A stretch of 64,000 bases of DNA from Halocynthiibacter sp. SDUM655004. GTDB lineage: Bacteria; Pseudomonadota; Alphaproteobacteria; Rhodobacterales; Rhodobacteraceae. The DNA lies in NCBI RefSeq assembly GCF_026015885.1, contig NZ_JAPDUG010000002.1, positions 496,001 through 560,000 of the forward strand. Direction: 5' to 3'. The notes below the pieces were generated by a model. It did no database searches. It had not been told where the DNA came from and worked only from the letters and a program-made list of their open reading frames with translations. This document shows, piece by piece, positions 28,852 through 36,246 of the stretch; positions within the stretch are counted from its first letter, which is position 1; each line of letters opens with the position of its first letter. The position numbers and the translations under genes were made by a program.

Positions 28852-28928
28852 TGGTACCACCACCCCGGTTCGAACGGGGGACCTCTTGATCCACAATCAA
28901 GCGCTCTAACCAGCTGAGCTATGGCGGC
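28852..28928 (-). tRNA. tRNA-His (anticodon GTG)
   Basis: The minus strand folds into a full cloverleaf of 77 nt with an encoded CCA. The anticodon stem CTTGA/TCAAG encloses loop TTGTGGA with anticodon GTG. The T-arm is CCCCG-TTCGAAC-CGGGG. The acceptor is GCCGCCA with TGGTGGT, including G1-U72 and G4-U69 wobbles. The discriminator is A73 and the base before G1 is T, so the usual encoded G-1:C73 histidine identity pair is missing. This is a known alphaproteobacterial variant read by a matching HisRS. Confidence 0.97.
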
Positions 28929-29152
28929 ACTGTGGGGTGATTTAGCGCCGGAAAGCGGTGAATGCAAGGGGGCGCGGGCTGTTGTCTTCAGGATTCTTGA
29001 AAAATTTCGCCCCCTTCTATTCCACGCGCAAATTTGGCCCCTCCATGGCGCAAAGCCTATGTTTTGCGCCGCGCGAGCGAGCAATTTTCCAAGTCTACTT
29101 GCGAATTACATCGCCAGAGGATAGTTCGTTTGATCGAATAAGGAGATTGATC

Positions 29153-29338
29153 ATGAGTATCAACAAAGAGAGCGACGTATCGGCGAACCTGCAAATCGGA
29201 CCAACATCGCTTGGCATGATTCGAATTTATGTCGAAGCCGACGGTGCAGAAATTCCAATGGACTTCACGCCCGAAGAGGCACTGGAAATTGCCGAAGAGA
29301 TCAAGGCCGCCGCACTAACTGTCACAAACGACAAATAG
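29153..29338 (+). CDS. Small conserved protein, 61 aa (DUF6324-like)
   Basis: This 61-aa acidic protein starts with ATG 29153 after a clear AAGGAG. It is a compact alpha/beta sequence: IGPTSLGMIRIYVEADGAEI, then DFTPEEALEIAEEIKAAA. I associate it with a small Rhodobacterales family (DUF6324, from memory); function unknown. It is convergent with mmcB, two bases apart. The 224-bp gap before it, to tRNA-His, holds no other gene I can support. Confidence 0.78.
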   Translation: MSINKESDVSANLQIGPTSLGMIRIYVEADGAEIPMDFTPEEALEIAEEIKAAALTVTNDK

Positions 29339-29340
29339 TT

Positions 29341-29814
29341 TTAAGGCCCAAAAATCGCCGTAACGCCCGGATCTCGGTATCCTTGCAATCGCCTTGCAGC
29401 GTCGCGCGCGAATTTTTGAGTCATTTTTTTGCGACGCGCGGGGGCCAGCTTGGCCTCTGGCCCCATCCGTATAATTTCGGCGTCATAGGAATCTGCGATG
29501 ATGAGGCCGGTTTCGTCAGGTAGGATTTCTGACGGGAATTCACTATCCACCGCCCAAAAATACCGATCGCACCACTCAAGATACCCCTGCCATTTGCTGT
29601 CCGACAAATAGTCCGCACGACTCGATTTACATTCGATCACCCATATCTCGCCTTTCGGACCAAGGGCGATCACGTCAACGCGCAATCCTCGCTCTGGCAC
29701 GAATTCCTCGATGATAACAAAATCATGATGCCGTAAATGCCGCGCAACACCCCGTGCCAGAAGCTGGCCGGGTTGCAATGCGGTGTCTTGCGGGGCTGGA
29801 ACAGTGGGTTGCAT
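29341..29814 (-). CDS. mmcB: MmcB family DNA repair protein (PD-(D/E)XK nuclease fold)
   Basis: This 157-aa protein has the nuclease core RVDVIALGPKGEIWVIECKS, i.e. a D followed by E-x-K, as in the PD-(D/E)XK fold. It matches the MmcB family, named from Caulobacter where the gene is damage-induced and protects against mitomycin C. ATG 29814 gives the family N-terminus; the open frame to 29841 adds a cysteine-rich stretch without support. A LexA-like box (29825-29839) sits 11-25 bp upstream, supporting SOS control. Confidence 0.85.
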   Translation of the reverse strand: MQPTVPAPQDTALQPGQLLARGVARHLRHHDFVIIEEFVPERGLRVDVIALGPKGEIWVIECKSSRADYLSDSKWQGYLEWCDRYFWAVDSEFPSEILPDETGLIIADSYDAEIIRMGPEAKLAPARRKKMTQKFARDAARRLQGYRDPGVTAIFGP

Positions 29815-29824
29815 CCCAAAGCAT

Positions 29825-29839
29825 GAACAAAACGTAAAC
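29825..29839 (-). promoter_or_regulatory. LexA-like SOS box upstream of mmcB
   Basis: On the minus strand the sequence is GTTT-ACGTTTT-GTTC, one mismatch from the alphaproteobacterial LexA consensus GTTC-N7-GTTC. It ends 11 bases before the mmcB start codon, a position where LexA would block transcription. Confidence 0.55.
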
Positions 29840-30152
29840 AAAAAGTCAAGTGGTGCCGAAATTTGCTCAGCAGTGCGACCTTCAATCGAACTGGATTATT
29901 CGACGCAAAACTCAATATTCGCGATTACCCCTTGTCGAACATCAAGCAGAAGCCTATGTGAGGTTCTGGCGTTTCTGCTCTTCACGTACGCATAGGCAAG
30001 CATTCCAGTGGCCTTAAGCAATTCCACGGGAGCTGGCTCTGTTCGGACCCTGGTTCGATTATCTGGTGCCCACCTGTATATACAGGTCCCCGGGAATCAG
30101 TGCCTGTACGGTCGCAGCGGTTTCGCCGCCTTCTAAACCAATTGTCAGGTTG
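29840..30152. other. Non-coding gap with inverted repeats (upstream of mmcB, downstream of nusB)
   Basis: About 310 bases with no gene I can support on either strand. Two 7-bp complementary pairs interleave: 29945-29951 with 29973-29979 (AGCAGAA/TTCTGCT) and 29952-29958 with 29991-29997 (GCCTATG/CATAGGC). They could be alternative stems or a pseudoknot-like RNA. A partly repeated AAGCA-TTCCA pattern follows at about 29998-30030, and a 16-bp palindrome at 30072-30087. No tmRNA tag, SRP loop or complete tRNA was found. Confidence 0.45.
30072..30087. repeat. Perfect 16-bp palindrome
   Basis: ACCTGTATATACAGGT is its own reverse complement. Its core CTGT-N4-ACAG resembles half of an enterobacterial LexA site with too short a spacer, which is not the LexA type expected here. 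It could be a protein-binding site or part of the nusB 3' end signal. Confidence 0.5.
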
Positions 30153-30647
30153 TTAGCCCGAGAACGCCTCTGGGCGGGCTTCGCGTGCCATATGATCAAG
30201 AACAGCGTTCACAAACTGCGGTTCGCGCCCCTCTGGATGGAACGCGCTGGCAATATCGACGAATTCAGAGATGACAACGCGCGGTGGCGTCTCTGTTTCA
30301 ACAAGTTCTGCACCAGCGGCACGGAACAGCGCACGCAGAGTTGGATCAATCCGAGCAATGGGCCACTTTGCCACAAGAGCCCGATCTGTCATCTGGTCAA
30401 TTTTTGCCTGATGGTTCACCGCGCCATCAACCAATGTGCGGAACAATGTCGGATGACCATCCGCCATTTCATCGCCCTCATAGGTTTCACCAAAGCGGTG
30501 CTCAGCAAATTCAGCAATGACAGAGTCGATTGTCTGGCCTGAGGCTTCCATCTGAAACAGCGCCTGAACGGCATAGAGCCGAGAGGCGGATTTTCTCTGG
30601 CGATTGTCCGTCTTGCGTTTCGGCGGTTTGGCGGCGTCGTTGGTCAT
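30153..30647 (-). CDS. nusB: Transcription antitermination factor NusB
   Basis: This 164-aa all-helical protein is NusB, which with S10 binds boxA RNA and supports rRNA antitermination. The N-terminal ARLYAVQ-like segment (SASRLYAVQALFQMEASG) and the C-terminal PPRVVISEFVDIASAF and FVNAVLDHMAR segments are diagnostic. It overlaps the end of ribH by four bases (ATGA), the widespread ribH-nusB arrangement. It is the last gene of the row. Confidence 0.95.
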   Translation of the reverse strand: MTNDAAKPPKRKTDNRQRKSASRLYAVQALFQMEASGQTIDSVIAEFAEHRFGETYEGDEMADGHPTLFRTLVDGAVNHQAKIDQMTDRALVAKWPIARIDPTLRALFRAAGAELVETETPPRVVISEFVDIASAFHPEGREPQFVNAVLDHMAREARPEAFSG

Positions 30648-31201
30648 GCGTTTGTTCCATCATCCTTGCCGCCAGCGCTGGCGATCTGAATCTCGTCTGT
30701 GGCAGGTCGGAAACCGACCTCTTTGCCTTGACGGCCCCATTTGCGCGAAAGCGCGATGAGATGCAAGGCCGCAGCTGCTGCACCGCCACCTTTGTTTTGA
30801 TCTTCTGGATCGGCGCGCACTTCGGCCTGCTTGCGGTTTTCGACGGTCAGGATGCCGTTTCCTATGCAGAGTCCTTGCAGACCAAGCAACTGGATGGCGC
30901 GTGAACTGTCATTGCACACCGTATCATAATGCGTTGTCTCACCACGAATAACACAGCCCAGCGCGACATATCCGTCAAAATTCGATTGCCGATCAGCGAT
31001 GCCGATGCAGGTCGGGATTTCGAGCGCGCCCGGCACTTCGGCGATTTCATAAGTGCCGCCAACAGCTTCGATTTCGGCAACTGCACCTTTGACCATATTG
31101 TCAGCAATGTCTTTGTAGTAGGGCGACACAACGATGAGCAGCTTGACGGGTTTCGAAAACTCAGCGCGTGGCAGGATGTAGTGTTGCTCGTGTCCGGCCA
31201 T
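30644..31201 (-). CDS. ribH: 6,7-dimethyl-8-ribityllumazine synthase
   Basis: This 185-aa enzyme condenses the pyrimidinedione with dihydroxybutanone phosphate, the next-to-last riboflavin step. It shows the VPGALEIP substrate motif and GCVIRGETTHYDTVCNDSSRA with the catalytic histidine. Both ends are longer than the minimal 155-aa family core. The start codon overlaps the ribBX stop by one base (TAATG), and its end overlaps nusB, so translation is coupled throughout. Confidence 0.96.
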   Translation of the reverse strand: MAGHEQHYILPRAEFSKPVKLLIVVSPYYKDIADNMVKGAVAEIEAVGGTYEIAEVPGALEIPTCIGIADRQSNFDGYVALGCVIRGETTHYDTVCNDSSRAIQLLGLQGLCIGNGILTVENRKQAEVRADPEDQNKGGGAAAAALHLIALSRKWGRQGKEVGFRPATDEIQIASAGGKDDGTNA

Positions 31202-32310
31202 TATTCTGCTCCTGATATCTTGCGGGTTCCGACAATTTCGAGGCCATAGGCTTCAAGGCCCACAACCTTAGGCGACGGAGAGTTTGTAAGCAGCTCAAGC
31301 TTGGACAAGCCCAGCGACGAAAGGATTTGTGCGCCCAGGCCGTATTGGCGAAGGGTTTGCGGCGAGGTTTCGGCACTGGCAGCAAGTTTCATGTGCAAAT
31401 CTCTTAGCAAAACAAGAACACCACGCCCCTCTTTTGCGATGATGTTCATCGCGTCACCAAACTCATTCGCACGGCCCTTCCCGCCCGCGCCGATTACATC
31501 GTGCATTGGGTCAAGTGCATGCATCCGTACCAAAACCGGCTCATCCGTAGAGATATCGCCCTTAACAAGCGCGATATGCTCCGCACCCTGTGTTTCGTCA
31601 GTATAGATGCGCATATCCCAATTGCCGCCGAATTCGGATTCGATGGATTCTTGCGTACGCACCCGAACAAGATTGTCGTGACGTCGGCGATAAGCGATCA
31701 GATCGCTGATGGTGCCAATTTTCAAGTTATGTTTCTGTGCAAACGCGACGAGGTCAGGCAGGCGGCTCATGGTGCCGTCTTCGTTCATAATTTCACAGAT
31801 CACGCCAGCAGGGTTCAGACCTGCAAGACGGCTAATGTCGACGGCCGCTTCTGTATGCCCTGCGCGAACAAGCACCCCGCCCTCACGCGCACGGAGTGGG
31901 AAAACGTGACCAGGGGTCGCGATGTCAGCCGCACCTTTGCTTGCGTCAATCGCAACAGCAACTGTCAGCGCCCGATCATGCGCAGAGATGCCGGTTGTAA
32001 CACCTTCGCGTGCTTCAATAGAGGTTGTGAAGGCGGTTTCATGGCGCGAGCTGTTCTTGGTGCTCATGAGCGGAAGGCCAAGCTGGTCAAGGCGCTCACC
32101 AGTCAAAGAAAGGCATATCAGTCCACGGCCATGGGTCGCCATGAAGTTGATCGCATCTGGCGTTGCCATCTGGGCCGGAATGACAAGATCGCCTTCGTTC
32201 TCGCGGTCTTCGTGGTCCACCAGAATGAACATACGGCCATTGCGGGCATCTTCGATAATCTCTTCAACGGAGGAAATCGCATCTGTGTAGTGTTGTGCGG
32301 AATCTGTCAT
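31201..32310 (-). CDS. ribB: 3,4-dihydroxy-2-butanone-4-phosphate synthase with degenerate RibA-like domain (RibBX)
   Basis: This 369-aa protein has an intact N-terminal RibB domain: [15 protein letters not shown] (acidic metal site), [31 protein letters not shown]. It makes dihydroxybutanone phosphate from ribulose 5-phosphate. The C-terminal half aligns with GTP cyclohydrolase II, but where an active RibA has three zinc cysteines and RQEGRGIGL this one reads [19 protein letters not shown] and [10 protein letters not shown]. With no cysteine there it should be inactive as cyclohydrolase. This is the described RibBX variant of Proteobacteria. ATG 32310 is chosen; upstream frame overlaps the neighbouring gene and is not family-like. 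Confidence 0.93.
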   Translation of the reverse strand: MTDSAQHYTDAISSVEEIIEDARNGRMFILVDHEDRENEGDLVIPAQMATPDAINFMATHGRGLICLSLTGERLDQLGLPLMSTKNSSRHETAFTTSIEAREGVTTGISAHDRALTVAVAIDASKGAADIATPGHVFPLRAREGGVLVRAGHTEAAVDISRLAGLNPAGVICEIMNEDGTMSRLPDLVAFAQKHNLKIGTISDLIAYRRRHDNLVRVRTQESIESEFGGNWDMRIYTDETQGAEHIALVKGDISTDEPVLVRMHALDPMHDVIGAGGKGRANEFGDAMNIIAKEGRGVLVLLRDLHMKLAASAETSPQTLRQYGLGAQILSSLGLSKLELLTNSPSPKVVGLEAYGLEIVGTRKISGAE

Positions 32311-32318
32311 GCGTTGTC

Positions 32319-32900
32319 CTAACTCTGGCAATTCTGGCCGGCAAAATACGTTTCGGCGGGTAAATATGCGCCCAATCGGGCAATGTCGGCCCATTCAGCT
32401 TCGAGCATCGTGTCCCCCACAATTAAAACCTTATCGCCAGGCAGCTTTGAAGGTGAAAGCGCAGCTTTAAAGGCTTCTCTTGTTTCGCGAATTCCGTGTG
32501 CGAGGGTCGGAGCCTCGAAGGCTGTCAAAACCTGAACGCCGCCGTCCTCAAGCTGGTTGGCCAAGGATTGCGGCGACACGGGTATGGCCGCCGCGATCAA
32601 ACTGTCGCAGTGTTTCAACGCCGCGAGCTTCTGGAGTTTTGCTTCAGCAACTGGCTGGCCATCCTTAAACACCCGCAGAGCATTCGAGGAAAACAGTAGC
32701 GCAACAATGTCGTGGCCGGTTTTTGAGCGCACGGACGCATAGGACTTGTAATCTAGGCCCAGCTCTTTAGCGCGTCGCAACCGCGTGCGGATCACCTCAA
32801 TCGGCAATTGCGGCAGCAAGTCTTTTCGCGCTTTGGACCAGCAATGCTTGTTCCAGCCAGTCCCTGTGACTGGCCCGCCATTATGTCCGATCATGCTCAC
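32319..32900 (-). CDS. Uncharacterised protein embedded in the riboflavin operon
   Basis: This 193-aa soluble protein of unknown function begins MSMIGHNGGP, then an aromatic and basic stretch (GWNKHCWSKARKDLLPQLP) and a helix-rich region (IEVIRTRLRRAKELGLDYK). A middle segment (TGHDIVALLFSSNALRVF) and a late VLIVGDTMLEAEWADIARLG look like a folded alpha/beta core. I recognise no family. Its start overlaps the ribE stop by four bases (ATGA) and it ends eight bases before ribBX, so it is made together with the rib enzymes. A part in flavin synthesis or its control is inference from position only. Confidence 0.8.
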   Translation of the reverse strand: MSMIGHNGGPVTGTGWNKHCWSKARKDLLPQLPIEVIRTRLRRAKELGLDYKSYASVRSKTGHDIVALLFSSNALRVFKDGQPVAEAKLQKLAALKHCDSLIAAAIPVSPQSLANQLEDGGVQVLTAFEAPTLAHGIRETREAFKAALSPSKLPGDKVLIVGDTMLEAEWADIARLGAYLPAETYFAGQNCQS

Positions 32901-33508
32901 GAAGAGAATTCCTGAAGCCGCGCAACATAACGTGCCATTGTATCAATCTCGATGTTGACGACATCGCCTTGTTTTGCCGCGCCCCACGTTGTGACCTCTT
33001 TCGTATGCGGGATGATATTTACCCCGAAGTCACAGCCATCAACGTCATTCACGGTAAGCGACGTTCCATTCAATGTGACGGAGCCCTTGGGCGCGATAAA
33101 CTTGGCAAGCGCCTCTGGTGCGCGGAAGGTAAAACGCGTGCTGTCGCCCTCGTCTTCAAGCGCAATGATTTCAGCAACACCGTCAACATGGCCAGACACG
33201 ATATGTCCGCCAAGCTCGTCACCGATTTTCAACGCACGCTCTAAATTGATTTTGCAGCCCTCGCGCCATGCGTGGCCTTGCGTGCCGATGTTGGTTTTTT
33301 CGATGCTTTCAGCAGAGATTTCCACGTCGAACCAATTCTGGGGCTCAACACCCAGATCGATCACGGTCAGGCATACCCCGTTGCACGCAATCGATGCGCC
33401 GATATCGATGCCTTTTACGTCATATTTCGTGCCGATCCGCGCGCGCAGATCGCCGCGTTGTTCCGCTTCAAGGACCGTGCCGATATCAGTGATAATTCCG
33501 GTAAACAT
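32897..33508 (-). CDS. ribE: Riboflavin synthase, alpha subunit type
   Basis: This 203-aa enzyme dismutates two lumazines to riboflavin. It shows the duplicated barrel: MFTGIITDIGTV with SIACNGVCLTV in the first half and GGHIVSGHVDG with VTLNGTSLTVNDV in the second. ATG 33508 is the canonical MFTGI start with GGAGAG upstream; an extension to 33529 has no support. It leads the row ribE, unknown, ribBX, ribH, nusB. The 222-bp gap before it separates it from the divergent capsule genes; I see no FMN riboswitch in that gap. Confidence 0.95.
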   Translation of the reverse strand: MFTGIITDIGTVLEAEQRGDLRARIGTKYDVKGIDIGASIACNGVCLTVIDLGVEPQNWFDVEISAESIEKTNIGTQGHAWREGCKINLERALKIGDELGGHIVSGHVDGVAEIIALEDEGDSTRFTFRAPEALAKFIAPKGSVTLNGTSLTVNDVDGCDFGVNIIPHTKEVTTWGAAKQGDVVNIEIDTMARYVARLQEFSS

Positions 33509-33730
33509 ATGGCTCTCCGCAATATCCAAATTGCAATTTCACTCCTCACGTAGCCCTTACAGCCAAGACACGCAAGACCGACGCTGTGTCGCGAAAGAAT
33601 AGTAATCGATTTCGCCCACTTCTTTGCCGAATGACCTACAAATATCAGCCATCGTAAATTGTTGACCTGCAATTAGGAAAATAGCTGCTATGCTCACGGA
33701 ATTCTACAAGACCGACGAGATATCTTGGTA

Positions 33731-34978
33731 ATGCCAAAACCACCCGCGCCCCAGCGACGCTTCCTATTCCTTCAAGGACCACACGGACCGTTTTTCTATC
33801 AGTTGGGCAAGCTCTTGCAAAAGACTGGAGCGACGTGCTGGCGCGTTGGATTTAATCAGGGCGATGGGGTCTTCTGGCCTCAGGGATCAACCTATATCCG
33901 CTTCAATGCTCCCCAAGAAACGTGGCCCAAAGCGTTCAAAAACATCGTCGCCGACAAAGGCATCACCGACATCGTGCTCTACGGCGACACTCGGCCGATA
34001 CACGCAAAAGCGATAGAAATCGCTCGGCAGTCCGGCCTTACGGTACACATTTTTGAAGAGGGATATTTGCGCCCGTACTGGGTAACCTATGAGCGTGATG
34101 GCTCAAACGGTTATTCCGCGCTCATCGACACGCCGCTATCCAATATCCAGTGCAAAATCGGCAAGACAAAAGCAGACCATGCCGAAGCGCCCGCGCATTG
34201 GGGCGACCTGAAACAACACGTATTTTATGGCGCTCTGTACCACTGGTTTGTGATGTTCACGAATTGGCGCTACCGAAACTTCAAAAGGCATAGGGCGCTG
34301 CCCGTCAGTCAGGAGTTTTGGTTGTATTTCAAGCGACTGATCCTCATGCCATTCCACTGGCTCGACCGTATCCTCGCGACCCGACGCATTAAATCATCTG
34401 GAGCACCTTTTCATCTCGCCCTATTGCAGCTGGAGCATGACAGCAGCTTTCAGGCGCACAGCCCGCTGCCAACCATGGCGAGCTTTATCGAGCTTGTAGT
34501 CAAGGGCTTTGCCGAAGGTGCCGCGCCTCACCACATTCTTGTTTTCAAAGCTCACCCGCTAGAAAATGGACAGCTTCCCCTCCGTCGCCACATTCGCCAA
34601 TGCGCGCGCAAAAACGGAGTTGCTGGCCGCGTGCATTTCGTAAAAGGCGGCAAGCTGGCAACTTTGATGGATGGCGCTAAAACCGTAACCACCATCAACT
34701 CAACAGCGGCACAGCAAGCCCTTTGGCGTGGCCTTCCGCTTAAAATTTTTGGCGAAGCCGTATACAACAAACCGGAATTTGTTTCCGCTCAAGACCTTCC
34801 GGATTTCTTTGCTGATCCCGTTTACCCCGACCATAGCTCGTATCTTGATTATAGGCACTTTCTGCTTGAAACATCTCAAGTTGCCGGTGGGTTTTATTCA
34901 CGTCGTGGGCGCAGCCAGCTTCTAAGACAGGTGGTTGAGAAAATGCTCGCTGAGTCAGACCCTTATTCCGCATTGTGA
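33731..34978 (+). CDS. kpsS: Capsule polysaccharide modification protein (KpsS-like Kdo transferase)
   Basis: This 415-aa protein resembles KpsS/LipB proteins that add Kdo to a phosphatidylglycerol primer of group 2-type capsules. It shows LFLQGPHGPFFYQLGKLL at the N-terminus, FEEGYLRPYWVT in the middle, and late FKAHPLENG and TINSTAAQQALWRGLP segments. It is cytoplasmic or peripheral. ATG 33731 is used; a TTG at 33725 adds two residues. It opens a plus-strand row with wza and kpsC, placed between ribE and ribD. Confidence 0.85.
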   Translation: MPKPPAPQRRFLFLQGPHGPFFYQLGKLLQKTGATCWRVGFNQGDGVFWPQGSTYIRFNAPQETWPKAFKNIVADKGITDIVLYGDTRPIHAKAIEIARQSGLTVHIFEEGYLRPYWVTYERDGSNGYSALIDTPLSNIQCKIGKTKADHAEAPAHWGDLKQHVFYGALYHWFVMFTNWRYRNFKRHRALPVSQEFWLYFKRLILMPFHWLDRILATRRIKSSGAPFHLALLQLEHDSSFQAHSPLPTMASFIELVVKGFAEGAAPHHILVFKAHPLENGQLPLRRHIRQCARKNGVAGRVHFVKGGKLATLMDGAKTVTTINSTAAQQALWRGLPLKIFGEAVYNKPEFVSAQDLPDFFADPVYPDHSSYLDYRHFLLETSQVAGGFYSRRGRSQLLRQVVEKMLAESDPYSAL

Positions 34979-35113
34979 ATATTCATCGCGGCCAGAGAGC
35001 AACAGTCCGCGGAGGTTCCGCTCCACCACGCCGCCCGAACCTATGCAAAACATAGCAGTTCCAGTAATCTAATCGAAAAAACGAGGCAGCAGAATAATCG
35101 AGGAGCTTCGACA

Positions 35114-36241
35114 GTGACATTACAGGCTTCCAAAGGCGTCCGTGCGGTCGCCCTTCTTGTGTTTGTGGCAGCAGTTTCCGCATGCACCCTGCCCCGTTCA
35201 GGCCCAAGCCGGAACGAGATTTTCACAAGCTCTATTCTTGAAGACGGCGATTCATTTGTTGTCGAGGTGAACGATCATGTTACGCGCGCGACATCTGTTC
35301 CGCCCGCACTGGGGTTCTCGGCAGAATTCAGGAATGCTGGCGTATTGGGCTCCGATGTCATCCGCCCCGGTGATCGGCTTGGCGTGTCCGTTTGGGAAAA
35401 TACAGATGTTCCGATCCTCGGCGTTCCGCAAACAGCAACCGTTCTCGAAGAGATACAAGTCGATGGCGAAGGCTTCATTTTCGTCCCCTATGCGGGCCGC
35501 ATTCGTGCATCCGGCAACACTCCGGAAGCCTTGCGCAACATGATCACGCGAAAGCTCGACCAGCAAACGCCAGACCCCCAAGTGACCGTGCGTCGTCTGG
35601 CGGGAGATGGATCAACAGTTGCGCTTATGGGCGCTGTAACCGGCCAAGGCGTTTACGCAATCGAGCGCCCGACCCGTACGCTGGGCGCAATGCTTGCGCG
35701 CGCTGGCGGTGTTTCAATTGAACCAGAACAAGCACAAATCACTGTTACCCGAGGCAACCGCAAGGGGACCATTTGGCTTGATGATCTTTATGCAAACCCT
35801 GAAATGGACATCCCTCTTCGGGGCGGCGACCAGATTCTCGTGGAAAGAGACAAGCGCGCCTTTACCGCAATGGGGGCAACCGGCGGCCAGCAGCGCGTAA
35901 ACTTTGAAACACAAACAATTTCGGCCATCGAGGCGCTCGCACTCGTTGGAGGATTGAATTCAAATCTTGCCGACCCAACCGGTATATTTGTGTTCCGTGA
36001 TGAGCCTGCTGATATTGCAAACAAAGTCATGGGGCGCACCGACCTCAAGGGCGACCAGCGTGTGATCTATGTGCTCGACCTGACAAAGCCGAACGGTATT
36101 TTCGAAGCGCGCGATTTTGCCATCCGTGAGCAAGACACCATTTACGTCACCGAGGCGCCCTACACTCGTTTCCAAAAAACGCTATCCTCAATCATCGCAC
36201 CTGCGGCAAACGTAACAACACTGGCCAACGGATTGCAGTAA
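35114..36241 (+). CDS. wza: Polysaccharide export lipoprotein (Wza/KpsD-like)
   Basis: This 375-aa outer-membrane polysaccharide export protein starts with a lipoprotein signal: VALLVFVAAVSAC, with the lipobox cysteine at residue 24. A Poly_export domain follows (VIRPGDRLGVSVWENTDV, then EEIQVDGEGFIFVPYAGRI) and two SLBB-like units (VALMGAVTGQGVYAI; ISAIEALALVGGLN). It would form the exit channel for capsule. The start is GTG 35114 with AGGAG upstream. It ends five bases before kpsC, so the two are co-transcribed. No KpsM/KpsT ABC exporter or KpsE is seen here. Confidence 0.9.
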   Translation: MTLQASKGVRAVALLVFVAAVSACTLPRSGPSRNEIFTSSILEDGDSFVVEVNDHVTRATSVPPALGFSAEFRNAGVLGSDVIRPGDRLGVSVWENTDVPILGVPQTATVLEEIQVDGEGFIFVPYAGRIRASGNTPEALRNMITRKLDQQTPDPQVTVRRLAGDGSTVALMGAVTGQGVYAIERPTRTLGAMLARAGGVSIEPEQAQITVTRGNRKGTIWLDDLYANPEMDIPLRGGDQILVERDKRAFTAMGATGGQQRVNFETQTISAIEALALVGGLNSNLADPTGIFVFRDEPADIANKVMGRTDLKGDQRVIYVLDLTKPNGIFEARDFAIREQDTIYVTEAPYTRFQKTLSSIIAPAANVTTLANGLQ

Positions 36242-36246
36242 GGCAA

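Noticed and set aside
30046-30072. tRNA 3'-end fragment as an integration site
   Set aside because: GGTTCGATT looks like a T-loop, but the flanking arms do not pair and no integrase or duplicate copy is seen.
29840-30152. Two-piece tmRNA (ssrA) in the gap near 30 kb
   Set aside because: A TTCGGAC...GGTTCGATT stretch on the plus strand recalls a tmRNA acceptor end, but the T-stem does not pair and no tag reading frame of the expected kind is present on either strand.
31501-32322. 273-residue open frame opposite ribBX
   Set aside because: Antisense to a well-supported enzyme and not protein-like.
33509-33730. FMN riboswitch upstream of ribE
   Set aside because: None of the conserved FMN-aptamer elements is visible in the 222-bp gap.
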